Of a stretch of DNA of 64,000 nt, positions 33,185 to 44,857 are shown piece by piece. The DNA lies in NCBI RefSeq assembly GCF_900114015.1, contig NZ_FORN01000020.1, positions 1-64,000 on the forward strand, read 5' to 3'. The DNA comes from Caulobacter sp. UNC279MFTsu5.1 (GTDB lineage: Bacteria; Pseudomonadota; Alphaproteobacteria; Caulobacterales; Caulobacteraceae). Positions within the stretch are counted from its first letter, which is position 1; each line of letters opens with the position of its first letter. Under the pieces are notes generated by a model, which was not told where the DNA came from, did no database searches, and saw nothing but the letters and a program-made list of their open reading frames with translations. A program made the translations under genes and the position numbers.

Positions 33185-33278
33185 GGAGTCGTCTCCCGGA
33201 GTTGTCGCCCCTTTCTAACGCGCGTTCGGCTGAACCGGCCATGAATTGATGGCCAAGTTCGAACAAGACTCGCCCGAA

Positions 33279-33884
33279 CTAGACCGCGCGCCGCCTCGGG
33301 CCCGGACTGGAGCAGGTGGTGTAGCCGGTCGCGGTCAGCCGGCCGGCGGTCATGCCCAGCCGGTCGGGCAGATCGCGGATGTGCGAAGCCCGCGTGGCCT
33401 CGACCGCCGCCAAGGCCACGCTGCCGCAGGCATAGGCGTCCTGCGCCGCGTCATGGTGCTTGAAGTCGACGCCCAGGAAGTCGCAAACCGCGTCCAGCTT
33501 GGCCGATGACAGCTGCGGCCAGGTGTTCTTGGCCACCTGCACCGTGCAGATATAGTCGAAGCACGGGAACGGCAGGCTGTAGAGCTCGCAGGTCCGGCGC
33601 ATCACGCTGATGTCGAACGCGACGTTGTGGGCGATCACCGTCGCCCGCTCGAGCCGGTCGCGAAGCCGCGACAGCACGGCCGGAAATTCGTCGGCGTCCT
33701 CGACGTCGGCCGGCCGGATGCCGTGGACGGCGATGTTCCAGCCCGAGAACCGCATGTCGATCGGCCGGATGTAATGGTGCTCCACCTCGGTGATCCGGCC
33801 GTCCTCGATCCAGGCCAGGCCGATGGCGCAGGGGTTGGAGCGCTGCTCGTTGGCCGTCTCGAAGTCGATGGCGACGACGGGCAT
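33279..33884 (-). CDS. DnaQ-like 3'-5' exonuclease
   Basis: This 201-aa DEDDh exonuclease resembles the DNA polymerase III epsilon subunit. ExoI is AIDFET with D7 and E9; ExoII is IAHNVAFDISV near residue 85; ExoIII is the HHDAAQDA block near residue 145, supplying His and Asp. No polymerase-binding tail is evident. It may act in repair. Its start is 1 bp from the ligA stop on the same strand, which suggests coupled expression with the replication and repair ligase. Confidence 0.88.
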   Translation of the reverse strand: MPVVAIDFETANEQRSNPCAIGLAWIEDGRITEVEHHYIRPIDMRFSGWNIAVHGIRPADVEDADEFPAVLSRLRDRLERATVIAHNVAFDISVMRRTCELYSLPFPCFDYICTVQVAKNTWPQLSSAKLDAVCDFLGVDFKHHDAAQDAYACGSVALAAVEATRASHIRDLPDRLGMTAGRLTATGYTTCSSPGPRRRAV

Positions 33885-33885
33885 C

Positions 33886-36264
<2,379 letters not shown>

Positions 36265-36315
36265 CTAGCCAAGGGCGGCGGTTCCGGCGATCCCCCGCGT
36301 CCCGGTTCGCCCGCC

Positions 36316-37521
36316 TCAATTCAGCGCCGCCTGCCCCAGTTCGGTCACGCCGGACAGCAACCCCGCCATCATCAGGCCGATCAGCCCGCCCAGCAGGACG
36401 ATCAGCGCTGGTCCCAACAGCCGCGCGGCGGCCTCGATGTCGCGCACCGCCCCCTCTTCCTCCAGCTTGCCGGAGCGCTGCAGCATCCGCCCCAGGGCGC
36501 CCGTCGATTCTCCCACCGAGACCAGTCGCACGATGGTCGGCGGAAAGCTCTTCACGGCCTGCAGGGCCTGCGACAGGGACACGCCCTGGCGCACCTGCTG
36601 CAGCACGGCCTGCAGGCGCGTGCTGGCCAGATCGGAACGCACGCCGCGAATGGCCAGCCTCAGGGCCTCGCTCATCGGCGCGCCCGCCGCCAGCATGGCG
36701 CCCAGCGAAATCGCGAAGCCGCCGAACGCCAGAGCGCAGGTCGTACGCCGCCAGGGCCCGGTGAGCCACAAGCGGTCGAGCGGACCGCGCAGCAAGCCGG
36801 CCCGGCCAAGGCCCGCCACCAGGATGACCGCCGCGCCCAGGCCGCCGGCCAGCACCAGGCCGTGCTCGCGCAGCAGGCGGCTGGCCGCCAGCAGGCCCGA
36901 CAGGATCGGCGCGCTCCCCTCTCCGCCCTCGCTGACCAGCGGCTCCAGCGAGGGCACGACGGCCAGCAGGATCACGCCGGCCGCCGCCAGGGTGCTGATC
37001 AGCACGAACAGCGGATAGGCCAGGGCGGCGACCAGTTGCTGGCGCAGCTTGATGGCCGCCTCGAGCATTTCGCCGGCCCGGCGCAGCGCTTGCGGCAAGT
37101 CGCCCGCCGCCTCGCCCGCGGCGACCAGGGCGGCCACAAAGGCGTGGCGCGACGCCAGGGTGCGGGCGAAGGCCACGTCCAGCGCCTCGCCGCCGCTGAT
37201 GTCCTGCAACAGCCGGCGGCAGGCATTGGCGACCCGCGAGCCCTGGGCGCGCGACAGCAGCACGTTCAGCGCCGAGCGCATGTCCGCCCCGGCGCTCAGC
37301 AGATCGGCCAGGCTGAGCAGGATCTCAGCGCTTTCGCGGTCCCGGAGGCCATGGTCGACGGCGCGAGCCTGGTTCCGCACCGGCTGCAGCTTGAGCGGCG
37401 ACAGGCCCTGGCGGCGCAAGCGCTCGAAGGCGGCCTGCTCGCTCGGCCCCGGAACCTGGCCGCGGACGCGCTTGCCGTCGGCCCCGAGCGCGACATAGGC
37501 GAAGCTTTGGATCTCAGTCAT
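36316..37521 (-). CDS. gspF: T2SS inner-membrane platform protein GspF
   Basis: GspF is the integral-membrane platform of the type II secretion pseudopilus. The 401-aa sequence has two tandem GspF domains (about residues 70-190 and 275-395) with hydrophobic helices near residues 170, 220 and 375 and the motif SVGESTGALG. It is the last gene of the operon, its ATG overlapping the GspE stop by a few bases. A 84-bp gap separates it from ligA. Type IV pilus PilC is a homologue, but the gsp neighbours fix the identity. Confidence 0.93.
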   Translation of the reverse strand: MTEIQSFAYVALGADGKRVRGQVPGPSEQAAFERLRRQGLSPLKLQPVRNQARAVDHGLRDRESAEILLSLADLLSAGADMRSALNVLLSRAQGSRVANACRRLLQDISGGEALDVAFARTLASRHAFVAALVAAGEAAGDLPQALRRAGEMLEAAIKLRQQLVAALAYPLFVLISTLAAAGVILLAVVPSLEPLVSEGGEGSAPILSGLLAASRLLREHGLVLAGGLGAAVILVAGLGRAGLLRGPLDRLWLTGPWRRTTCALAFGGFAISLGAMLAAGAPMSEALRLAIRGVRSDLASTRLQAVLQQVRQGVSLSQALQAVKSFPPTIVRLVSVGESTGALGRMLQRSGKLEEEGAVRDIEAAARLLGPALIVLLGGLIGLMMAGLLSGVTELGQAALN

Positions 37522-39208
37522 GGACCGCGCCCATCACTTCCTCCAGCGTGGTCTCGCCGCGCAGGGCCTTGTCCAGACCGTCGGCCGCCATGCTCGCCAA
37601 GCCCAGTTCGTGGGCCAGACGGGCGATCTCGGCCGCGGGCCGGCGATCGGCGACCGCCCTGAGGAGAGCGTCGTTGGTCAGGAAGGCCTCGGCGATCGGC
37701 ACGCGTCCGCGAAAGCCGACGCCCTTGCAGGCCGGGCAGCCCTGGGCCTGGAAGGTGCGCATCGGCGCGGGCAGGCCCTGGTCGGCGACAAAGGCCAGTT
37801 CGGCCTCTGTCGGCGTCCCGCCCTGCCGGCAATGCGGACAGAGCCGCCGCACCAGCCGCTGCGCCACCGCCCCTCGAAACGCCGCCGCCAGTTGGTAGGG
37901 CTCCACCCCCATGTCCAGCAGGCGCGGCACCACGGCCAGGGCGTCGTTGGCGTGGATCGAGGCCAGCACCAGGTGACCGGTCATGGCCGCCTGGATGGCC
38001 ACGGCCGCCGTCTCCGGATCGCGGATTTCGCCGACCAGGATGACGTCGGGATCCTGGCGCAGGAACGAGCGCAGGGCCGCGGCGAAGGTCAGGCCCAGTT
38101 GCGGTGCGACCTGGGTCTGGGAAACGTGCTCGAAGTGATACTCGACGGGATCCTCGACGCTCAGCACCTTCTTAGGCGAACCGGTGAAGGTCTCCAGAAG
38201 CGCGTAGAGTGTGGTGGTCTTGCCGCTGCCGGTGGGGCCGGTGACCAGGAAGATGCCGTGCGGCGTGCCCCCGGCCTTGCGCAACACCTGGGTAACGCTT
38301 TCGACCAGACCAAGACCTCCCAGGTCGAGGGGCACGGCGCTGCGATCGAGAATCCGCAGCACCGCAGCCTCGCCAAACACCGTCGGGGAGGTGGCGACGC
38401 GAACGTCGACCGACTTGCCGCCGATCACGAACGAGGTGCGGCCGTCCTGTGGCAGGCGCCGCTCGCCCAGATTGAGGTTGGCGATCACCTTGATCCGGGA
38501 CACCGCCGGCGCGGCGAGATCGGCGGCCACGACCCGGTGGTCGATCATTCGGCCGTCGACCCGCAGACGCACGCGCAGGTCATGACGACGCGGCTCGAAA
38601 TGGATGTCGGAGGCCCCCAAGGCGATCGCCTCCTCGAACGCCTCGGCCACCAGGCGCGCGCCGCCGCCCTCGACGGCCCCGTCCGACACCTGATCGATCT
38701 CGCGGGCCAGGCGGCGCTCGTCGATCGCCTCGGATGGCGCTGCCGCCTCGGGACCGTAGCGCTCGTCGAACGCGCGACGCCACTCGCCCGGACGGGCGGC
38801 CAGGACGCTGACTGTACGGTTGGTGGCGAAGACCAGACCCGCCAGCGCCTCATCGTCCAACGGATCGCAGGCCGCGCAGACCAGGGCGTCTCCTATCTCG
38901 TCAAGCGGCAACAAACGGGCCCGGCGCAGGAAATCGGCGGTGACGCCGAGGCCCGGGATCTCGACGACGGCCGGCCGCAGGCGCGGCTCCCAGATCTCGC
39001 AACCGGTCGCCTCGGCGTAGGCCTCCGCCAAGGCCTCGTCCGACAGCACGCCCAGTTGGTTGAGCACCTGTTCGACCGGCTGGCCGGTGCGCACGGCGAC
39101 CAGCTCGGCGCGGGCGATGGCCGAGCCCTCGACCAGACCGCGCTCGACCAGAGTCTCAACCAGGCGAGCGCGGGCCGCCAGGCGCGCGGGTCCGCGGGCG
39201 GCCGTCAT
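37514..39208 (-). CDS. gspE: T2SS secretion ATPase GspE
   Basis: GspE is the hexameric cytoplasmic ATPase that powers pseudopilus assembly. The 564-aa product has an N-terminal GspE/PilB domain and Walker A GPTGSGKTTT near residue 325. The Asp box lies around QDPDVILVGEIRD, followed by the His box. A four-cysteine zinc motif (CPHC and CPAC, near residues 457-496) is also present. The ATG at 39208 overlaps the prepilin peptidase stop (ATGA). The open frame to 39832 is a read-through of the opposite phase and is not used. Confidence 0.95.
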   Translation of the reverse strand: MTAARGPARLAARARLVETLVERGLVEGSAIARAELVAVRTGQPVEQVLNQLGVLSDEALAEAYAEATGCEIWEPRLRPAVVEIPGLGVTADFLRRARLLPLDEIGDALVCAACDPLDDEALAGLVFATNRTVSVLAARPGEWRRAFDERYGPEAAAPSEAIDERRLAREIDQVSDGAVEGGGARLVAEAFEEAIALGASDIHFEPRRHDLRVRLRVDGRMIDHRVVAADLAAPAVSRIKVIANLNLGERRLPQDGRTSFVIGGKSVDVRVATSPTVFGEAAVLRILDRSAVPLDLGGLGLVESVTQVLRKAGGTPHGIFLVTGPTGSGKTTTLYALLETFTGSPKKVLSVEDPVEYHFEHVSQTQVAPQLGLTFAAALRSFLRQDPDVILVGEIRDPETAAVAIQAAMTGHLVLASIHANDALAVVPRLLDMGVEPYQLAAAFRGAVAQRLVRRLCPHCRQGGTPTEAELAFVADQGLPAPMRTFQAQGCPACKGVGFRGRVPIAEAFLTNDALLRAVADRRPAAEIARLAHELGLASMAADGLDKALRGETTLEEVMGAVHD

Positions 39209-39948
39209 GGCATCAGGTCCCCGAACAGGCCCGCCTGCAGCGCCAGACCGACCACCCAGCCGCTGGCCGCCAGGACCGGGCCAAAGGCGATCCTGCCGTC
39301 GGCCGGCTTGACCAGACGCACCTGCACCAGCCCTGTGAGCCCCGCCAAGGCCATGGCCCAGGGGGTCGCCGCCCCCAGCCACAGCGCCAGGGCCGCCGCC
39401 AGCTTGACGTCGCCCAGGCCCAGGCCCGGATCGCCTCGCCGGGCCGTGAAACCGCGACGCAGCAGAAACAGGGCACCACCGGTCAGGGTCGCCGCAGCAA
39501 GACCAGCCAACAGGGCCGCCGGGCCTCGCGCCAGCGCAAGACCAAGGCCGAGGATGGCCGCCGCCGCGCTGGCCAGATCCGGCAGCCGGCGGCTGGCGGT
39601 GTCGGCGACGGCGGCGGCGATCAACACCAGACCCAAAGCGGCGGCGGCCAGGGCCGGCGCGGTCGGCAGAAGCGCGACGCTGGCCATCGCCAAGCCCGCG
39701 CCAAGCACCTCGCCGGCAAAATGCCCAGGATGGATCGGCGCGCGGCAGTCGTCGCAGGCGCCGCCCAGGCTGACGAAGGAGATGATCGGAACTGTAGCCC
39801 CAAACCCCAGCGGCGCGGCGCAGGCGTCGCAACGCGAGCGCCCGCTCAGCGCCTGCTCGCCGCGCGCCCAGCGCAGACCGGCCGTGGCGGCGAAGCTGCC
39901 GACGACCGCGCCGAACGGCAGGGCGGCGATGAGCGCGGCGGCGTTCAT
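39205..39948 (-). CDS. gspO: Prepilin peptidase/N-methyltransferase GspO (PilD-like)
   Basis: This membrane aspartic protease cleaves pseudopilin leaders after Gly and methylates the new N-terminus. In this 247-aa protein the four-cysteine methyltransferase zinc site is CDAC and CDDC (about residues 40-68). The catalytic aspartates lie in VADTASRRLPD and GLGLGDVK. The gene sits inside the gsp operon between gspG and gspE, overlapping both with ATGA, so the system carries its own processing enzyme. Confidence 0.92.
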   Translation of the reverse strand: MNAAALIAALPFGAVVGSFAATAGLRWARGEQALSGRSRCDACAAPLGFGATVPIISFVSLGGACDDCRAPIHPGHFAGEVLGAGLAMASVALLPTAPALAAAALGLVLIAAAVADTASRRLPDLASAAAAILGLGLALARGPAALLAGLAAATLTGGALFLLRRGFTARRGDPGLGLGDVKLAAALALWLGAATPWAMALAGLTGLVQVRLVKPADGRIAFGPVLAASGWVVGLALQAGLFGDLMP

Positions 39949-40397
39949 TTGGGCGCGACCAGATCGCGCTTGGTCCCCGTTCCGCCGACCTTGCGGTCGG
40001 CGCCCAGGCTGACGACCTCGAAGGTCTGGTCGTCGGCGACCTGATAGAGGATCGCGCCGTTCCACGGGTCCTTCAGGGCGCTGGCCGATTTGAGATACGG
40101 GCCGGTCCAGCCTTCGGCCTCGGCGGGTTCGTCGACCAGGGCCCTCAGGCCTTCGGCGGCGGTCGGATAGCGGCCGACGTCGGAATGGAACATCTCGACG
40201 GCGGCGGCCACCGACTCCAGTTGAAGCTGGGCCGACTTGACGCGCGCGCGACCCAGTTGCCCCATCAGGCTGGGGGTCAGCACCGCCGCGATCAGGCCGA
40301 TGATCGCGATGACCACCAGCATCTCAGTCAGGGTGTAACCGGCGTCCCGCCCGGGGCCCCCGCGCCGTCGGCCTGAGCCTCGATGGTCTTGTCGCAT
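39945..40397 (-). CDS. gspG: T2SS major pseudopilin GspG
   Basis: GspG is the main subunit of the periplasmic pseudopilus. The 150-aa prepilin has a basic leader to GRDAG, then the cut site G|YTLTEMLVVIAIIGL with the conserved Glu at +5. Its C-terminal GspG domain includes FHSDVGRYPTAAEGL and GPYL-DPWN-type segments (the calcium-site region). I place the start at 40397, within the last 70 bases of gspK, because the leader begins there. The frame is open upstream, but that part is Arg-rich and unrelated. Its stop overlaps the prepilin peptidase start. Confidence 0.92.
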   Translation of the reverse strand: MRQDHRGSGRRRGGPGRDAGYTLTEMLVVIAIIGLIAAVLTPSLMGQLGRARVKSAQLQLESVAAAVEMFHSDVGRYPTAAEGLRALVDEPAEAEGWTGPYLKSASALKDPWNGAILYQVADDQTFEVVSLGADRKVGGTGTKRDLVAPK

Positions 40398-41086
40398 GTC
40401 ACGCCCTTCCCTGCGCTTCGTCCGAAGCGCCGCCATATCATCGCGCTGGGGCTTTGCGCCCGCCCGATCAATCTCACAATCCGCTCGTCCGTCCAGCCGT
40501 CTTGCGTACTGGCCCGCACCCGCCAGATCTGCCCCGTCCGCGCGCCGCCCGGTTCCTGGTCCGGTTCGCGGGTCGCGCCCAAGCGGACGACCTGCGACCT
40601 TCCCCATGGCGAAATGGCGCTGGCCGCGCAGGCCCGCCAAGCGCCCCCGCGATCTGCCGCGACAATCCCATCTGGGGTCGCGCTCGCCGCCTCCATCCCC
40701 GCCAGTCGCAGCCGCGCCTCACCCGGATCGACCGCGCCAAGCGCGGCCAGCGTCTTGTCGTCGAGCCCCCCCGCCGCGGCCAGGGCCAGCTTGGGCGCCT
40801 CAGGCTCAGCCAACAGGGCGACGCCTTGCGGATCGAGTCCGCCGACGCTCCAGGCCAGTCGCCCCGAACCGGAGCTGTCCAACAGTCGCGCCACCGCCAG
40901 GACATGAGCCCCCGACAGAGCGTATTCAGCCTGGCTGCGCCGGTAGTCGGCCCGAGCCAGCTTCAGGATCGCGACCCCGCGCATCACCAAGGCCGCCGCC
41001 AAGATGGCGATGGCCAGGCTGACCGCCAGGGCCGCGGCGGTAGCGTAACCCGCGTCGCCATGATCCTCAGTGCGGCAGCAGGCCAC
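40328..41086 (-). CDS. gspK: T2SS minor pseudopilin GspK-like
   Basis: The 252-aa protein begins with a short leader cut at G|YATAAALAVSLAIAI, and it lacks the +5 Glu, as GspK tip pseudopilins do. The long hydrophobic helix is followed by RRSQAEYALSGAHVLAVARLL, the typical GspK second helix block, and it has position and size of a small GspK. The start is GTG at 41086, overlapping the gspD stop. Its 3' end overlaps the gspG start region by 70 bp, an unusually deep overlap. Assignment rests on leader and context. Confidence 0.75.
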   Translation of the reverse strand: MACCRTEDHGDAGYATAAALAVSLAIAILAAALVMRGVAILKLARADYRRSQAEYALSGAHVLAVARLLDSSGSGRLAWSVGGLDPQGVALLAEPEAPKLALAAAGGLDDKTLAALGAVDPGEARLRLAGMEAASATPDGIVAADRGGAWRACAASAISPWGRSQVVRLGATREPDQEPGGARTGQIWRVRASTQDGWTDERIVRLIGRAQSPSAMIWRRFGRSAGKGVTCDKTIEAQADGAGAPGGTPVTP

Positions 41087-43019
41087 GGCTCTCGATCTCG
41101 CGCATGTCGGCCAGCAGGTCGCGGGTCATCAGGCTGGACGCGGCCGGATCACGCATGATCCTGACGGTCAGCAGGACCACGAGCTCGGTGCGCGAGCCCT
41201 CCTTCGACTTGGACTTGAAGAGATTGCCCAGCAGCTTGACGTCCTTGAGGCCCGGCACGCCGCTGTTGGAGTCGGTGGTGCGATGACTGATCAGGCCGCC
41301 CAGGGCGACGACGGCTCCGTCCTGCAAGACCAGGGTGCTGGCGAGCTTGCGCTGCTGGATGGTCGGCGAGTCGATGCCGGAGGTCACGGTCTTGGCCACC
41401 CCGCTGACCTCCTGGGCGATATCAACCACCACCTTGTCCTCGCCGCTGATGCGCGGCGTGACTTCAAGGATCACACCGGTGTCGCGGTATTCCACCGTAT
41501 TGACGATGGCCGGCGAGGAGGTGGTGGTGTCGGTGGCCGTCTGGGTGACGATCGGCACTTGGTCCCCGATCTGCAGTCGCGCCTTGTGATTGTCCAAGGT
41601 GATCAGCTTGGGCGCGGAGACCACGTCTATGGCGGTGCGAGAGCCCAGCGCGTTGATCGCCGCATCGATGTCGCCTCCCAGATAGGTAATTGAAAAGCCC
41701 GGAAATTTTGGACCAATCACCCCATTGTCGGTATAGACCGAATTGCCCGCCAGCTTGCCGCTGTCGCCCACCGCCGACCAGTCGACGCCGAACCGGAAAT
41801 CATTGGTCAGGCTGACCTCGATGATCGAGGCCTCGATCATCACCTGGCTGGGCGGGCGATCGATCTCGGCCAGGGTCTGCTGGAGGCTCATCCAGCGCGC
41901 GGCCGGCGCGCGGATGATCAAGGTGTTGCTGTCCCGATCGACGCCGATGCGCACCCCGTCCTCGAGCTTCTGCTCATCGAGGCTCCCGGTGTCGCCTTCA
42001 CCGCCGCTTCGCGCCCCGCCGCTGTCCTTGGTCGAGGCGGCGGAGTCGCTCTGGGAGGTCTCACGGCCGGATGATTGGCGATCGCCATATCCGCCGCCGC
42101 TGTCCCCGCCCGTCGACAGAACCTGTGAGAGGGTGCGGGCCAGGGAAGCGGCCGAAGCGCTGCGCGGTCGATAGACATAGAGCTGGGTGGAAAGATCGCG
42201 CGAGGGCGTGTCGAGCCGGCTAATCCAGCCGGCGACCTCGTTCATCGCCGTCTCGGTGCGAGCTGAAACGATCAATCCGTTCAGCCGGCTCAGCGACGAG
42301 ACGGACACGCCCTGGACCCCAGCCGTCGACAGGATCTTGGCCAGGTCCGCCGCGACCGTGCCGGCCGCGGCCTGGTGCAGGTCGAACCAGCGGATGCGCG
42401 CGCCTTCAAAGACGTTGCGATCCAAAATCTTGATGGTTTCAAGAAGCGACTGCAGTTCCGAACCCGATCCGCCCAGCACGATCAGGCCGAGCTTGTCGTT
42501 GGAATAGAGCACCGCCTTGGAGCCGGTCATGGCCTCCAGCGCCTTGGCTACTTCGGTGGGCGTCGAGAAGGACAAGGGGACGGCGACGACGTCGTAGCCA
42601 CCTCGACGCCCGCTGGCGATCGATCCCGGGTCACGCAGCGCGGCCGACGAACGCGCCTTGTCGCGCGGCGCCAGCACCAGGCTGTCGCCTTGGCGCAACA
42701 GAGCCACCTCGTTGACCGCCAGGGCCGCCTCGAAGGCCTCAAGCAATTGGGCGCGGGTCAGCCGTCGGTCGATCCGGAACGACACCTTGCCGGTGACCCC
42801 AGGGTCGATGGTGTAGGGCACGCCCAAGGCGTTGCCGAGAATCTCCTCGGCGACCTGGGCGATGTCCGCGTCGCGAAAGGCGAAGGTGAAGGACTCGGGC
42901 CGCTCGGCCTGCGCAGCCGGGGCGGCGGCCAATGCTGGGGTCATCCCAGGCGAAAGGGTCAGGCTAGCCCCGCTAAGGATCAGACAGAGCGCACGCTTGA
43001 GTGTCATGGGAGACTTCAT
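41067..43019 (-). CDS. gspD: T2SS outer-membrane secretin GspD
   Basis: GspD forms the outer-membrane gate of the type II system. The 650-aa product has a signal peptide (ending about PALAAAP) and N0/N1-N3 repeat domains (FTFAFRDADIAQVAEEIL, then AMTGSKAVLYSNDKLGLIVLGG, then SSLSRLNGLIVSART). The secretin core covers about residues 430-640, with the motif VPGLKDVKLLGNLFK. A Ser/Gly-rich stretch near residue 330 is a likely linker. The start at 43019 follows gspC by 13 bp. No pilotin gene is seen. Confidence 0.95.
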   Translation of the reverse strand: MKSPMTLKRALCLILSGASLTLSPGMTPALAAAPAAQAERPESFTFAFRDADIAQVAEEILGNALGVPYTIDPGVTGKVSFRIDRRLTRAQLLEAFEAALAVNEVALLRQGDSLVLAPRDKARSSAALRDPGSIASGRRGGYDVVAVPLSFSTPTEVAKALEAMTGSKAVLYSNDKLGLIVLGGSGSELQSLLETIKILDRNVFEGARIRWFDLHQAAAGTVAADLAKILSTAGVQGVSVSSLSRLNGLIVSARTETAMNEVAGWISRLDTPSRDLSTQLYVYRPRSASAASLARTLSQVLSTGGDSGGGYGDRQSSGRETSQSDSAASTKDSGGARSGGEGDTGSLDEQKLEDGVRIGVDRDSNTLIIRAPAARWMSLQQTLAEIDRPPSQVMIEASIIEVSLTNDFRFGVDWSAVGDSGKLAGNSVYTDNGVIGPKFPGFSITYLGGDIDAAINALGSRTAIDVVSAPKLITLDNHKARLQIGDQVPIVTQTATDTTTSSPAIVNTVEYRDTGVILEVTPRISGEDKVVVDIAQEVSGVAKTVTSGIDSPTIQQRKLASTLVLQDGAVVALGGLISHRTTDSNSGVPGLKDVKLLGNLFKSKSKEGSRTELVVLLTVRIMRDPAASSLMTRDLLADMREIESRGLLPH

Positions 43020-43032
43020 TGGAGACACGAGT

Positions 43033-43587
43033 TCACCCACCAAGGCCAGGGGCGCTGGCGGGCGGCGGAGGTGACTTGAAACCCGGCGGAGGCATGTCGC
43101 TCGCGACAGGCGTTGACATCGGGCTGGCCGGATCGAGGCCTGCCGTGGCGGCGCCGGCGCCGGGCGTGGTCTCGCCGATTCGCACAGTCCGGACGCCCAG
43201 CGGCAGGTCGAGGGTCGCGCGGCCCGACCCGACCTCGCGCAGCACCACCCCATCGCGGCTCTCGCCCCGCGCCAGCCAGGCGGGCGGCTTGCCGTCGATG
43301 GCCACCAGAGCCGCGGCGCGCCCAGGCATCCGCGAGACGCCCAGCACGCTCACCGCCGGGTCCCGCACGGCGTTAGGGCCGATCGACAGGGGAAACAGCG
43401 GCGCCCCCAGGAGCGACGGCGCGCCGCCCTCCAGACTGCGTCGTCCTTCGGACGGCCGCAGGTCCGTCAAGCGTTGCTGAGCCGGCGCCAGCAGGTCCTG
43501 GCGTCCCGCCGCCAGCCACGCGGTCGCGCCGAGGACAAGGCCCGCCGCGGCGCAGATCGGGATCAGAGGCGCGCGGAAGTCGAGCAA
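43033..43587 (-). CDS. gspC: T2SS GspC-like inner-membrane protein
   Basis: The 184-aa protein has one N-terminal membrane helix (IPICAAAGLVLGATAWLAAG) and a small beta domain with SVLGVSRMPGRAAALVAI, the HR domain by which GspC binds the secretin. A Pro-rich tail ends the protein and no PDZ domain is present. It lies between gspM and gspD, as expected of GspC or GspN. Assignment to GspC is by position and the HR-like segment, so it is moderately certain. Confidence 0.7.
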   Translation of the reverse strand: MLDFRAPLIPICAAAGLVLGATAWLAAGRQDLLAPAQQRLTDLRPSEGRRSLEGGAPSLLGAPLFPLSIGPNAVRDPAVSVLGVSRMPGRAAALVAIDGKPPAWLARGESRDGVVLREVGSGRATLDLPLGVRTVRIGETTPGAGAATAGLDPASPMSTPVASDMPPPGFKSPPPPASAPGLGG

Positions 43588-44078
43588 TAGAAATGTCCTG
43601 AAAACTGCAGGGAGACGGCGGAGGTCTTGGAAACCAGGTCGACGGTGTCGGCGAACAGTGTCGGACGCACCGCGTCCAGGTCGCTCAGCAGAGCCATGGC
43701 GTCTTCGTAGGAACCGATGGTCTCGAAGCGGAAATTGACAGCCAGCAAGCTATCGCCCACAGGCGTCGACGGCTCGAAGGTGATCGCCGCCAGCTTGGCC
43801 TGGCCCAACCCCGCGCGAAGCTTCCGCTCAACAGCGCCGGCGCCAGGACCAACACCTTCGCGACAGATCGCGCCGCGCGGATAGGCAGGGCCGCCGTCGC
43901 CGCCGCGCTGCAGGGTCTCGATCCGATCGAGCTTGCGCTCCACCTGGGCCAACCGCACGGCGCGGTCGTCGGGACGCGCCAGGGCCGAAAGGCCCGTTGC
44001 CGTGACGATGGCCGCGGCCCCGCCGATCATCGCGGCGGCGACCGCCAGACCTGGCCCATTGGCGCGATCCCGGCTCAT
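43563..44078 (-). CDS. gspM: T2SS GspM-like assembly protein
   Basis: The 171-aa product has an N-terminal membrane helix (GLAVAAAMIGGAAAIVTATGL), a short coiled coil (RLAQVERKLDRIETLQ) and a ferredoxin-like periplasmic domain (SLLAVNFRFETIGSYEDAMALLSDL) typical of GspM/PilO. It overlaps gspL (ATGA) upstream and gspC by 25 bp downstream. Identity is by layout and position. Confidence 0.72.
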   Translation of the reverse strand: MSRDRANGPGLAVAAAMIGGAAAIVTATGLSALARPDDRAVRLAQVERKLDRIETLQRGGDGGPAYPRGAICREGVGPGAGAVERKLRAGLGQAKLAAITFEPSTPVGDSLLAVNFRFETIGSYEDAMALLSDLDAVRPTLFADTVDLVSKTSAVSLQFSGHFYCSTSARL

Positions 44079-44857
44079 CGCCCCGTCTCCTCGGGCTCGA
44101 TCCGCCACCGCCCCGCCCCCTCGTGCGTCACCGCCCGATGAGCGTCGGCGAACGGCGAGGCCTCGCCGCGGGCCTCGATACGGCTGACCCCATGGTCCCA
44201 GCGCCAAGCCTCAATGCGCGCGTCGGGGGCGCGGGCGGCCATGGCCCAGGCCAGATCCGCCAACGGCGCGGCGATCCGGTCACCCGGCGAGGCTGCCGCC
44301 AACGCCGCCGACTGCCGCCGGATCGACTGAGCCGCCTCCGCCCGCTGAAGCTTCACCGCCACGTCATGCTCCATCGTCGCCAGTTGTTCCTCGCCCTGGG
44401 CGCGGGCCATCAGAGCTCCGGCGATCGATACGAACAGCAAGGCCGCGACAGCCGCGGCCGCCCCCCCCACGAGCACCGAGCGCCGCGCCCGGCGCGCCAG
44501 GGCCTCGGGTGGTTCGAACACCACCTGAACCTGCTGGCCCTCGACCTCGACCCGCGCCTCGAACCGTTCCCCGACCTCAGAAGCGCGTACGTAGCAGGCG
44601 GCGAACCGCGCAGCCTGGGCCGGGCGCCACGGCGTCAGGCGCCTGAGTCGAAGATGCACTTGGTCGATCGGCAGGGGCGCTTCATGACGCGCCGCCAGTT
44701 GGGCGCCGCGCACCTGCTCCCAGGGCCAGCCGGCCGGCGCCTGGACCGCTCGCGCGAAGACGCGCGGCGTGGCCGCCTCAGCCGGCTCGGCGCCGAGCGG
44801 CGCAAGCGCGGCCTCAAGATCGCTCTCCACCAGTCGAAGATCCAAGGGCGTTCTCAT
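44075..44857 (-). CDS. gspL: T2SS GspL-like protein
   Basis: The 260-aa protein has an N-terminal cytoplasmic domain, a single helix (SVLVGGAAAAVAALLFVSIAG, about residues 127-147), and a periplasmic part with a coiled coil and a small ferredoxin-like end. GspL tethers GspE to the membrane and pairs with GspM, encoded next with an ATGA overlap. The cytoplasmic domain is shorter than in classical GspL (about 125 residues instead of 240), so this is a reduced form. Confidence 0.7.
   Translation of the reverse strand: MRTPLDLRLVESDLEAALAPLGAEPAEAATPRVFARAVQAPAGWPWEQVRGAQLAARHEAPLPIDQVHLRLRRLTPWRPAQAARFAACYVRASEVGERFEARVEVEGQQVQVVFEPPEALARRARRSVLVGGAAAAVAALLFVSIAGALMARAQGEEQLATMEHDVAVKLQRAEAAQSIRRQSAALAAASPGDRIAAPLADLAWAMAARAPDARIEAWRWDHGVSRIEARGEASPFADAHRAVTHEGAGRWRIEPEETGR

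Noticed and set aside
37514-39832. A longer GspE of 772 residues
   Set aside because: The extra 5' part lies within the prepilin peptidase gene in another frame and has shadow-like composition; the ATG at 39208 overlaps the upstream stop as elsewhere in the operon.
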